Shown: piece after piece, positions 33,698 to 44,560 of the stretch
How positions within the stretch are numbered: the first letter of the stretch is position 1
Layout: each line of letters opens with the position of its first letter
DNA from: Silene latifolia
Taxonomy: Eukaryota > Streptophyta > Magnoliopsida > Caryophyllales > Caryophyllaceae
Length of the DNA: 64,000 bases
Direction: 5' to 3'
Assembly: GCF_048544455.1 (NCBI RefSeq)
Contig: NC_133537.1
Span: forward strand, 2,463,807 to 2,527,806
The notes under the pieces: model-generated
What the model was told of the DNA's origin: nothing
Database searches by the model: none
Seen by the model: only the letters and a program-made list of their open reading frames with translations
Made by a program: the position numbers and the translations under genes

Positions 33698-36330
33698 ATG
33701 TCTTCTGCCGACGCCGGGCCTAGTAAGCCGGGCCCTAGGTCTCCTTCTCCCGAAGTCGATCCTCGGATTCTGGAGGAATGGGAGGATGATTCTGATGTCG
33801 ATGATGACGCGGACGATTTTGGTGATGATGCTAAGGAGGCTCGTCCTAATAACGTGAGGAAGTACGTTATGGATCACGGCCTCGCTTGTAAAGTCCGTCT
33901 TGACTGTACTTGGACCCATAAGTTAGCCCGCTGTTCCGGTGAGATATTTTTCGAGAAACATTTCTTCTTCGGTGAGGGCTACGAAATCGTTATCCCGGAG
34001 GAGGGTCAGGCTGTCTGTTGCCCTCCACCGGGCCACACCGGCGTATATATGCGACATTTGGAGTTTGGGCTCGGTTTATTTGAATGGGTATGTTGTGGCC
34101 ATCCTCAAGGCCATGAACGTTGTCGTTGCCCAACTGCACCCGTTGGCTATGAGGACCATAATCGGGTTTTGTCGGCTTTGTCTCTTCAAGGGGAGGCCCC
34201 AACGGTGAACTTATTTCGCCGACTTCATTATCTCCACCGTCATTCTACGGCCGCGCCGGGTGGTTGAGTGTGCACACGGAGAAGGGTTATGTCTCTGCTG
34301 ACAAACTTTCCTCTTGCAAGGGCTGGCAGGGTCGGTGGGTGTACGTTAAGGTGCCGGATGACTATCCGCTTCCCTGCTCTTTTCAGCATCAAGTTAACTT
34401 GCGGTGTGAGACTAAGGCGGAGCGTGATAGATGGGTCTCCCGGAAGAAACTCAAAATGGATGCTGGCAGGGTTCTTCTCTCGGAGGACGAGAGGCTGGCA
34501 ATGCGGCTTTTTGAGGTAGACAAGGGTGGGCTGCCGAAAAGATGGATTCCTCCAACGCAGATCGTTCTTCAGGATGAGCCGCTTTGCCATGTCGGCCTCA
34601 TACCGGCCCTAGCGCAGGGTGAGTGGGGTCGGTGTGAGGCCCATCACCGTTCTCGTTGTGTCTTTGAACTTTGATTTACTTCTTCTACTTAACTCTTGCT
34701 TCGTTTCCTTCGCAGGCCATTTTGGACCGGACCTGTCTGAGGACATCCTCCGGAGAATGGGACTGAACAAAGATAAAACCGTTGCTAACTTACATCCCAA
34801 AGCTCTCCCCAATGACCGCAGGAGGTCGCCGACTGATCTCATAGAGCGGGGTGAAAAGCTTGAGTGCGGTGGAGACCCAGGCGAAGGTTGTTAGTAACGT
34901 GCCGCGCCACACGCGCAAAACGAAGTCCTCGGCGGTGGTGGCGTCGGCACCGGCTCCGCCTTCCATCCCCCCTGTTCAGAAGGAGACGGTGGAGATCATT
35001 TGTATCTCCAACGGGGATGACTCCGACGAGGAGGAGGGCTCGCCCCTTGTCCGTAAAAGAAAGCAGACGGCCTATACCGCGACCGTTGATTCTGCTGCTG
35101 ACGAGGAGACGCGCGTTTCGACCAAGAAGGCCAAGCACGGTATTGTTCTTTTTGTGGCTTCAGATTTAGCCGGTTCCTTAGGCGGCGCTGTGATGAGCTC
35201 TTCGGCATGTCTGCGTATGTCGATACTTATGCTTGCTTTAAATTTTGTAGATCGGCCGCGATCGTCCGTCCGCCGCTCTGTTGGGCGCAAGTGGAGGGGA
35301 GTTCGTGCGGGCCGGTGATCAACTCGTCACCGTGAACTCTCCATCCCGAAGGTTCTCCTCCCCCATCGCAGGCGGTGATCAAAATGTCACCTTTGTCCCT
35401 TCATCCGAGAAGGTTTCCCTCTCCCCCTACAGTAGGTGATCAAAATGTCACCTTTGTTTCCTCATCCCGAAGGTTTCCTTCTCCCGGCTCATAGATGAAG
35501 GCACGGAGCTTATCAAGGAGGCTGGCGAGGTGGGAACGGTCTTACCGGTGCTCGTATCGTAGAGCGGGAGAAGGCCTTGGCTCAATCCGCTTTTGAGCTT
35601 AATGCCATTAAGAAGGTGGCCGTGAAGGCAAAGCAGGATCTTCTCAACGAGCGAGGCTCGGGGGATGCTGAGAGGGCGCTCTTGGCCGAAAGAAAACTTA
35701 GGCGGGGACGTTGAAAAGGAGGTCCTTCTTTGAGAGAGCCAAGGCCGAGGTCGGCGGCCGAAGCCGCTAAGTCCGCCGGGGAAGTGTACACTTGTTCGGG
35801 GGCACGCCGACCTCTACCTCCAAAGCAGAGGAATGAATCCGGGGACTGTTCAAGGCCCAAGGCGGAGGTGGTTCGGATCGGAGATGCCGTCATTAGGCAA
35901 AAGGAGAAGGACATTGAGATGCTCCAAACCGTCATGCTCCCTAACATGTGTCTTTTGAATTTAGGGATTTAGCCGAAGGGAGCTGCTAGGGAGGTGATTG
36001 AGGAGCTCTTCCCTCTTGATGGTTCCTTCCGTGGGACGGCTATGACAAGTCGCTTGATGACAAACTCGAAGCCAAGGAGCAAGCCGTGGCGGAGAAGGCT
36101 AAAGAGGCGGTGAGGGCGAAGGCGGAGAAGGAGGCGGCCGCCGAGAAGGCGCTACGGGCCGAGAAGGCTAAGGAGGCCCGGGGAGGAAGCCAAGCGGGCA
36201 AAGGCGGCCGAGGCCGCCGAGGCTAAAGCCGAGGCCGCCAAGCCGAGGTCGCTAAGGGAGAGCGGGGTACCCATCGAAGAAAGTGCCGCTGCCGCTGCTG
36301 ATGGCGAGCAACAACGGACATAGGGAGATA
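33698..36330 (+). pseudogene. Antisense extra ORF of a Tat-type gypsy element (copy 1)
   Basis: Relative to its own LTR this region is antisense. It starts MSSADAGPSKPGPRSPSPE and has an acidic DDSDVDDDADDFGDD stretch. A middle section with YMRHLEFGL-type and VHTEKGYVS-type blocks resembles the Pfam 'putative gypsy type transposon' (Transposase_28) domain. A later Ala/Glu/Lys-rich section looks like coiled coil. Additional antisense ORFs between pol and the 3' LTR are known from Tat-lineage elements. The copy is interrupted in several places, so it is treated as a fossil. Some interruptions look like introns, with a GT...AG-bounded stretch near 34.6-34.7 kb also kept in the opposite copy. The protein's role is unknown. 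Confidence 0.6.
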
Positions 36331-36358
36331 TCATCTGTAACTTTTTGTCTTTTGGCTC

Positions 36359-36970
36359 TGATGGGGCATATTCTGCACCGCTGACCAAGTCAACATATTG
36401 AGCAAGGTCAAAGATGTCCACAGCAAGTCAACGACCTAGACAGCCTAGCCGATGAGAATCATCAGCCGGTCAGCCCGGGTCTCGGCATGACAACCTTCCA
36501 GCCGGGACACATACCCGCGTACTCACATCCAAGACCCCTCGGCGGTGAGTCAGCAGGGCCCGCCGGCCCGCCATAGAAACCTCGGCCGAGGGGTAGATCA
36601 GTCTTTCCACCTGCTAGCCACTTGGCCACTACGTGACAAAAGGTGAAGTCTATAAATACTCAACCTTCATTGAGGATGGGATCCAATCCAGAAATACACA
36701 ACTTAACCTAAATACACTATTCATCCGGTATAATCTTCCTTATCTCTCTACAATATATTCCTAGCCAATTAGCATACAACATATACATTTAAGTTTACTG
36801 ACTTGGGCGTCGGAGTGAGTACGCTTGGCACAAAGCCAAGCCCTCAGTTCGTTCATTGTTGCAGGAGAGGCCGAGAGGAACGAATAAGACCAAAGGAGAA
36901 TCTAACTCAAGACATCATTCTACAAGCCACGGGTGGTAACGATACTTGCTCTGGAATTACACCCGGAACA
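36359..36970 (+). repeat. 5' LTR of the forward gypsy element
   Basis: 612 bp from TGATGGGGCATATTC to ACACCCGGAACA. A TATA-like TCTATAAATACTC lies near 36650. It is followed at once by ATTGGCGCCGTCTG, the usual position of the primer-binding site. Confidence 0.9.
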
Positions 36971-37390
36971 ATTGGCGCCGTCTGTGGGGAGACGACACTA
37001 GAAGCTAGTCACATTCATTCCCAAAACAAAAAAAAACAACAAAAACCCACCCAAAAAGCTAAGAAGATGTCAAAAGAACAAGAGGTGTTCGTAACCGACG
37101 AGCCCCTCCACCCAGATGATACCTTCAACAAGTCCGAGTCATACTGACCCCTCGCCGGCGGAGTAATCCAACCGAAGTTCGGGATGCCAATAACACCAGA
37201 TGCGACGCTGCCCACCAACCAAGTCACCCTCATGGGACATGTGGTCGACGTGGCATTGCTAAAGCAAATCCTGGACCTCATCGGTAGGACGTCGACTCAC
37301 ACTGTCACACCGACAAGAGCGGCGGGACCCGTCCGGAGACCCGGGGCCCGAACGTGACTCCAAGAGACTTGAACGGAGCATCGGAAGAGG

Positions 37391-39412
37391 TTGGCCCTGT
37401 TGAAACACCGGAGGAACCCGAGAATGCGCGGTGATGGACATAAGTCCGACCGCACTCGCGGGGACCGCGTCACCACAAAGCAGCCACGAGGCCCACTCCG
37501 GAGGAATGAAAGAAGTCCGACCCATCAGAGTCGGAGAAGAAGAAGCCCGACTCGCCAGAGTCAGGAAAGGAGTCCCTCCCGCTACGAGGAGAGGAGTCGG
37601 GCTAGGAATGCGAGGAGCCGATCGCCACGTGTCGTCCGGCATGTGATCAGACAGCCCCTCAGCGCCTACGTCCTAGAAGTCCAGGTGCCAACTAAGCTCA
37701 AGTTGCCACCCATATCATACAAAGGGGAGGGTGATCCAGCCGACCACGCTGAGGCTTTCGAGTCTCACATGTCAGTATGGGAGCAGCCCGATGAAGTATG
37801 GTGCCGAGTCTTCCCAACGACATTGAATGGGATGGCTCAAAGTTGGTACAAGGGGCTCCCCGACGGCTCGGTGTACTACTACGCCGACCTAAGGGACGCC
37901 TTTCTATCCCAGTACTCTTGCAACAAGAGGAGGGCCGTGGAGACATCGGACCTCCTAACTATCAAACAAGAAGGGGGCGAGTCTCTGCGAAGCTACATGA
38001 AGAGGTTCGACGGAAAGGTCCAACAGATTCGGGAGATTAATCCGGCGGCGGCCTTGCGGCTGATGAAAGGCCTCCCAAGGGGAGATTTGAAAAATGAGCT
38101 CATCAAGTGCGGAGGCCTGGGCTTGATGCCGCCGGGAAGAAGGCTGACCAAGCCATCAAGGTAGAAGACTATCACAAGACGTGGCTAGGCCCGAGCGAGG
38201 CCGAGCACTCGGAAAAGAAGAGCCGCCAGGAGGACAACCCGCAGGAAAGACGCCGTGACAACCACGGGTCACGGTCCGAAGAAAGACGCCGTGACAACCA
38301 CGGGTCACGATCCGAAGAAAGACGCCGTGACAACAATAGGTCACGGCCTGACAAATCTGCCAGGAAACAGGACTCGGCGGGCGCCGGGTGGAGTTCGGGA
38401 ACGTACCACCAGAGGCGGTATAACGATAAAACCCCTCTCGTCGTATCAGCCGCCAAGTCTTCGCCCGAGCAAAAGCGAGGGCCGAGAAGTGGGAGAGACC
38501 CCAAAACCAAAGAGTGACGGTGACACGAGCCAAGATCGTGAGTACCACGGCCACACCGCCATCTAACCAACGATCGCCGCATCGAAGAATGCCATTGAAG
38601 AGCTAATCGAGAAAGGGAGCCTCGGCAAGTACGTTGCCAAAAGCCAAAAGACCGACGCCGGCAGTTCAGAGAAGAAATCCGTCTTCGAACGGATAGGAGT
38701 GATCCACGTTGTCATCGGGGGCCACGAGAACGGAGGGTCCGCTCATGGGTACAAACGACACCTGAACGAGCTCTATCAGGCCATCAACTTTGTGCCCAAC
38801 ACAGCCACCCCCTCTTCCAACATCCCCGACATAACTATCGGAAGAAAGGACTACGAAGGAGTCATCGCTCCTCACAGCGACCCACTTGTAGTCAATTTGG
38901 ACATATCCAACCACCTGGTCAAAAGGTGCCTGATTGACACAGGCGCATACACGAATGTCATGTTCAGGGAGTGCTTCCTCAGCCTCGGCCTGAAGGTCAA
39001 GGATTTAAGCCCCTGCACCAACCCGCTATACAGTTTCTCTGGGGCCGGACTGGTACCACTGGGATCAATCAGACTCCCGGTAACGTTCGGCGAAAGGAAT
39101 GCGGCCAAGAATGTCCTAGCTGAGTTCGTGGTCATCGACGGCTCATCCGCCTACAACGTTCTCATAGGCCGCGTCACTCTGAGCGAGGCTGACGCAGTGA
39201 TGTCCATCCGGGCCCTAACATTGATGTACGTCTCGGACCGGGGGGAAGCGCATAAGCTCGTCTCCAAAGACGAGAATGACGAGGTGGTGAACGCCCGGAT
39301 AGCGCCGAGAGGATGCAACATGCAATCCCTTAAGGTGGCAAAGAAATCGGAGAAAGGGAAAGGTCTATCCTTACAACAGGAGAGCGACCTCATGGATATA
39401 ACTAGCGTCTAA
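37391..39412 (+). pseudogene. gag and protease region of the gypsy element
   Basis: The first section has an Arg/Ser-rich N-terminus (RSRSPR and SPTRQSQERSPSR words), then a Retrotrans_gag-type capsid block (FESHMSVWEQPDE, MAQSWYKGLP, SLRSYMKRFDGKVQQI), and repeated RRRDNHGSRSEE units near 38250-38345. The section from 38699 is a retropepsin with the active-site CLIDTGAYTNVMF motif and a later YNVLIGR block. The region is not one continuous frame and is treated as a fossil. The gag and protease types fit Tat-lineage Ty3/gypsy elements. Confidence 0.75.
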
Positions 39413-39639
39413 CGGGAGGTACGCCTTCAACGGGCCATTAGGACGCCGGAAAATCTCGGGAATACTCCATGTAACGTCGGAGGTGTCCAAAATAGCTGTG
39501 GGCGCCCCGGCGCATGTTTTTACCTAAATGAAAAATCATCCAAGTCTTCCATCAGAATGTACGCTCTTCCCATAATCACTAGGAAGGAGCAGACGCCGAC
39601 TCACACTGTCATATCGACAAGAGCGGGAGTCTCCTTCAA

Positions 39640-40375
39640 GAAATGTGCACCGTCGCAGATCACTCCAAGTAGTAGACGCCACGGCGAGTCACCCCAAGAG
39701 GTGTGACGCGTCGCAGTCACTCCAAGTAGTAGACGCCACGGGAGTCTCCTTCAAGAAACAGGCACCGTCGCAGTCACTCCAAGTAGTAGACGCCACGGCA
39801 GCCACCCCAAGAGGTGTGACGCGTCGTCGCGATCACTCCAAGTAGTAGACGCCACGGGAGTCTCCTTCAAGACATGGGCACCGTCGCAGTCACTCCAAGT
39901 AGTAGACGCCACGGCAGTCACCCCAAGAGGTGTGACGCCGTCGCAGTCACTCCAAGTAGTAGACGCCACGGGAGTCTCCTTCAAGAAACAGGCACCGTCG
40001 CAGTCACTCCAAGTAGTAGACGCCACGGGAGTCTCCTTCAAGAAACAGGCACCGTCGCAGTCACTCCAAGTAGTAGACGCCACGGCAGTCACCCCAAGAG
40101 GTGTGACGCCGTCGCAGTCACTCCAAGTAGTAGACGCCACGGGAGTCTCCTTCAAGAAACAGGCACCGTCGCAGTCACTCCAAGTAGTAGACGCCACGGC
40201 AGTCACCCCAAGAGGTGTGACGCCGTCGCAGATACTCCAAGTAGTAGACGCCACGGAGTCTCCTTCAAGAAACAGCACCGTCGCATCACTCCAAGTAGTA
40301 GACGCCACGGCAGTCACCCCAAGAGGTGTGACGCCGTCGCGATCACCCAAGTAGTAGACGCCACGGCACGACGAC
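39640..40375 (+). repeat. 57-bp minisatellite in the gypsy element
   Basis: About 13 tandem units share the half CAGTCACTCCAAGTAGTAG followed by ACGCCACGG. The other half exists in two forms, AGTCTCCTTCAAGAAACAGG and CAGTCACCCCAAGAGGTG, which are intermixed. The unit is 57 bp, so reading frames stay open across it on both strands. A hypervariable, repeat-bearing region before the 3' end is known from Tat/Ogre elements. Confidence 0.85.
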
Positions 40376-40741
40376 TCACACTGTCGCACCGACAAGAGCG
40401 GCATGCACCCTAAGGAAGCGCAGACAACTGCGACGGTTATAACCAGCGCAGCGGTTAATACTCGCTGAAACGATCAAGATGCCTTGGAAGCGTTAACACA
40501 ATTGAGACACGCACTCTAAACTGCCTCGGCCAAGCCGAGGCGGGAACATAAGAGACTCAATTAATAACGGAAAGAGACAACCCGGACAAAGACGGAGACG
40601 CTAAAAGGACAGTCGAAGCTCGAATACTAGCACAAGGAAAATAAGTGAAGTAAAAACGAACTCTTATTAAATATATTCAACGAATCACGAGAAATTACAA
40701 GGATAAGCCAAAAGACCAAAAATTACAAATGCTATCCCCCT

Positions 40742-43260
40742 ATGTCCGTTGTTGCTCGCCATCGCAGCGGCAAATGCACTTTCCTCGATGAGTACCCAAA
40801 GGCGGCTCCCTTAGCGGCCTCGGCTTCGAGCCTCGGCTTTAGCCTCGCGGCCTCGGCCGCCTTTGCCCGCTTGGCTTCCTCTTGGGCCTCCTTAGCCTTC
40901 TCGGCCAGAGCGCCTTCTCGGCGCCGCCTCCTTCTCTCGCCTTCGCCCTCACCGCCTCTTTAGCCTTCTCCGCCACGGCTTGCTCCTTGGCTTCGAGCTT
41001 GTCATCAAGCGACTTGTCATATCTGTCCCACGGAAAGGAACCATCAAGAGGGAAGAGCTCCTCAATCACTTCCCTAGCAGCTCCTTCGGCTAAATCCCGA
41101 ATTCAAGCACACATGTTAGGGAGCATGACGGTTTGGAGCATCTCAATGTCCTTATCCTTTTGCCTAATGACGGCATCTCTGATCCGAACCACCTCGCCCT
41201 GGGCCTTAAACAGGTCCCCTGGATTCATTCCTCTGCTTGAGGTAGAGGTCGGCGTGCCTCTGAACGAGTGTACACTTCTCCGGCAACTTAGCGATTCAGT
41301 GCCGCTGTGCCTCGGCCTTGGCTCTCTCAAAGAAGGACCTCTTTCTCAACGTCCGCTGAGTTTTCTTTCGCCGAGAGCGCCCTCTCGGCCCTCTCCCCTA
41401 AGCCTCGCTCATTGAGAAGATCCTGCTTGGCCTTCGCGGCCACCCTCTTAGTGGCGTTTAGCTCCAAGGTGGATTGAGCCACGACCTTCTCTCGCTCTAC
41501 GATACGAGCACGGTAAGACTGTTCCACCTCGCCACTCTTTGATCGCTCCGTGCCTTCATCTATGAGTCGGGAGAAGGAAACCTTCCGGGATGAAGGGACG
41601 GTGGCGACATTTTTATCCAGAGCTGGGGAAGGAAACCTTCCGGGATGAAGAGTTCACGGTGACGTGTTGATCACCGGCCCGCACAGAGCTCCCCTCCACT
41701 GCTTTGCCCAACAGAGCGGCGGACGACCGAGGCCGATCTACAAAATTTAAAGCAAGCATAAGTATCGACATACGCAGACATGCCGAAGCGCCTAAAGGAA
41801 AGCTAAATCTAAAGCCACGAAAAGAACAATACCGTGCTTGGCACTCTTGGCGAAACGCGCGTCTCTCGTCGGCAGCAGAATCAACGGTCGCGGTATAGGC
41901 CGTCTGTTTTCTTTTACGGACGAGGGGCGAGCCCTCCTCCTCGTCGGAGTCATCCCCGTTGGAGATACAAATGACCTCCACCGTCTCCTTCTGAACAGGG
42001 GGGATGGAAGGCGGGGCCGGTGTCGACGCCACCACCGCCGAAGACTTCGTTTTGCGCGTATGACGCGACACGTTACTAACAACCTTCGCCTGGGTCTCCA
42101 CCGCACTCAAGCACCAGCCGCTCTATGAGATCGATCGGCGACCTCCTCGCGGTCATTGGGGAGAGCTTTGGGATGTAAGTTAGCAACGGTTTTATCTTTG
42201 TTCAGCCCCATTCTCCGGAGGATATCCTCAGACAGGTCCGGTCCAAAATGGCCTGCGAAGGAAACGAAGCAACAGTTAAGTAGAAGAGATAAATCAAAGT
42301 TTAAAGACACAACGAGAACAGTGATGGGCCTCACACCGACCCCACTCACCCTGCGCTAGGGCCGGTATGAGGCCGACATGGCAACGCGGCTCATCCTGAA
42401 GAATGATCTGCGTTGGAGGAATCCATCTTTTCGGCAGCCCACCCTTGTCTACCTCAAAAAGCCGCATTGCCAACCTCTCGTCCTCCGAGAGAAGAACCCT
42501 GCCAGCATCCATTTTGAGTTTCTTCCGGAGACCCATCCGTCATGCTCCGCCTTAGTCTCACACCGCAAGTTAACTTGATCTTTGAAAGGAGCGGGGAAGC
42601 GGATAGTCGTTCGGCACCTTAACGTATACCCACCGACCCTGCCAGCCCTTGCAAGAGAAAGTTTGTCGTGATAATATAGCCTTTCTCCGTGTGCACGCTG
42701 AACCACCGGCGCGGAGAGAATGACGGTGGAGGTAGTGAAGTCGGCGAAATAAGTTCACCGTTGGGGCCTCCCCTTGAAGAGACAAAGCGGACAAACCCGA
42801 TTATGGTCCTCATGGCCTTGGTGCAATTGGCAACGGCAACGCGTTCATGGCCTTAAGGATGGCCACAACGTACCCATTCGGCGGAAATCGGAGCCCAAAC
42901 TCCAAATGTCGCATATATACGCCGGTGTGGCCCGGTGGAGGGCAACAGACAGCCTGGCCCTCCTCCGGGATAACGATTTCGTAGCCCTCACCGAAGAAGA
43001 AATGTTTCTCGAAAAATATCTCACGGAACAATGGGCTAACTTATGGGTCAAATACGGTCAAGACGGACTTTACAAGCAAGGCCGTGATCCATAACGTACT
43101 TCCTCACGTTGTTAGGGACGAGCCTCCTCGGCATCGTCACCAAAATCTTCTGCGTCATCATCGACATCGAATCATCCTCCCACTCCTCCGAATTCGAGGA
43201 TCGACCTCGGGAGAAGGTGACCTACGGTCCGGCTTACTAGGCCGGCGTCGGCGAGAAGAC
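40742..43260 (-). pseudogene. Antisense extra ORF (copy 2, forward element)
   Basis: The same gene as at 33698-36330, here on the minus strand because its host element is forward. The blocks ending in HTGVYMRHLEFGL, the long acidic N-terminal section (about 43250-43120) and the C-terminal Ala/Glu/Lys-rich section (about 41050-40800) are all recognisable. Its TATA block CCCTATAAATAGGG is near 43446-43430. The copy is interrupted in several places; treated as a fossil. Confidence 0.6.
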
Positions 43261-43954
43261 ATGTTTACAATGAAATTACAAAATTAAAAATTGGAAAGTT
43301 TGTTTGTTTACCTTGAAGAAAACGCTCGCCGGAGTAACAACTATGGAAATTAGAAGACAAAGAAACCCTTGGAAGTTTAGAGAGAAGGAAATTTTGGAGA
43401 ATGAAATTGGTGGCCAATTTTTGAACAATTGCCCTATTTATAGGGAAAAGCCCATGAAGCAGGACCAATCAAAAACGAGCCCATGAAGCGTCAACCAATC
43501 AGCGTACGGACACGTGTCGGACATGCAACCACGGGATGTCAATCGTTACAACAGTTGTGTCAATCAATGCAACGGTGACCAGAAAACGTCTTCAACACGC
43601 CTATTCAAATCTCTCCGCCTATTCACCTTCCTCAACAAATTCCCATGCACCTTTTCTCCGCCGGCCACGTGATCGACCAAGTTAGACACCACCGGCCGGG
43701 AAGCGATCATAAATAACAAGCGAGTCTCAACCTCGGTCTCGGCCAGCGTCCTTTCTTTTCCACATCGGATGCCCAAAACACATCCATGTGGAGGGGGATA
43801 AGGTACGGCCTAAGAAGGACTAGGCGAGAGCGGAAGAAGCCGCCCACGAAGGAGCCGTGCGGGAAAATTTTCTACAAACTACTTGCGCGAGAATATACGC
43901 TCGGACGTACATCGAATCCCATACCACGGCATAGACTACGCATTGGGGGCAAAT

Positions 43955-44560
43955 TGATGGGGCATATTCGCACCGCTGACCAAGTCAACATATTGAGCAA
44001 GGTCAAAGATGTCCACAAGCAAGTCAACGACCTAGACGCCCTGGCCGATGAGAATCATCGGCCGGTCGGCCGGGTCTCGGCATGACAACCTTCCAGTAGG
44101 GACACATACCGCGTACTCACATCAAGACCCCTCGGCGGTGAGTCGGCAGGGCCCGCCGCCCGCCATAGAAACCTCGGCCGAGGGGGTAGATCGTCTTTCC
44201 ACTGCTAGCCACTTGGCCACTACGTGACAAAGGTGAAGTCTATAAATACTCAACCTTCATTGAGGATGGGATCCAATCCAGAAATACACAACTTAACCTA
44301 AATACACTATTCATCCGGTATAATCTTCCTTATCTCTCTACAATATATTCCTAGCCAATTAGCATACAACATATACATTTAAGTTTACTGACTTGGGCGT
44401 CGGAGTGAGTACGCTTGGCACAAAGCCAAGCCCTCAGTTCGTTCATTGTTGCAGGAGAGGCCGAGAGGAACGAATAAGACCAAAGGAGAATCTAACTCAA
44501 GACATCATTCTACAAGCCACGGGTGGTAACGATACTTGCTCTGGAATTACACCCGGAACA
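43955..44560 (+). repeat. 3' LTR of the forward gypsy element
   Basis: 606 bp from TGATGGGGCATATTC to ACACCCGGAACA, followed by the target duplication GGCTC. A purine tract GGGGGCAAA immediately precedes it. Confidence 0.9.

Larger units (their letters stand above)
32397..36358 (-). mobile_element. Inverted gypsy element, left part
   Basis: This is the 3' portion of a family member in minus orientation: LTR (32397-33014), then internal sequence carrying the antisense extra gene on the plus strand. It stops at GGCTC (36354-36358), where the forward element begins, and its sequence resumes at 44561, so the forward element inserted here. Related repeat-array sequence follows at 44.9-45.3 kb. 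The copy is broken and incomplete. Its close match to the forward element implies little age difference. Confidence 0.8.
36359..44560 (+). mobile_element. Ty3/gypsy element (Tat-type, non-autonomous), complete ends
   Basis: An 8.2-kb element with a 5' LTR at 36359-36970, a primer-binding-like TGGCGCCGTCTGTGGGGA from 36973, gag at about 37391-38517, protease at about 38699-39412, a 57-bp repeat array at 39640-40375, an antisense extra gene (43260 down to 40742), a purine tract GGGGGCAAA and the 3' LTR at 43955-44560. The 5-bp duplication GGCTC lies at 36354-36358 and 44561-44565. No reverse transcriptase or integrase region was recognised, so it would depend on a relative in trans. The LTRs differ only at scattered sites, mostly in the GC-rich half, and the last 330 bp or so appear identical, so it is young. 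Its reading frames are broken in several places. Confidence 0.85.

Noticed and set aside
39640-40375. CRISPR-like array
   Set aside because: Both halves of the unit repeat; there are no unique spacers, and it lies inside a plant retroelement.
39751-40413. Long overlapping open frames on both strands (up to 217 codons) across the 57-bp array
   Set aside because: The unit length is a multiple of three and lacks stops in several frames, so frames stay open automatically. No known protein repeat is recognised.
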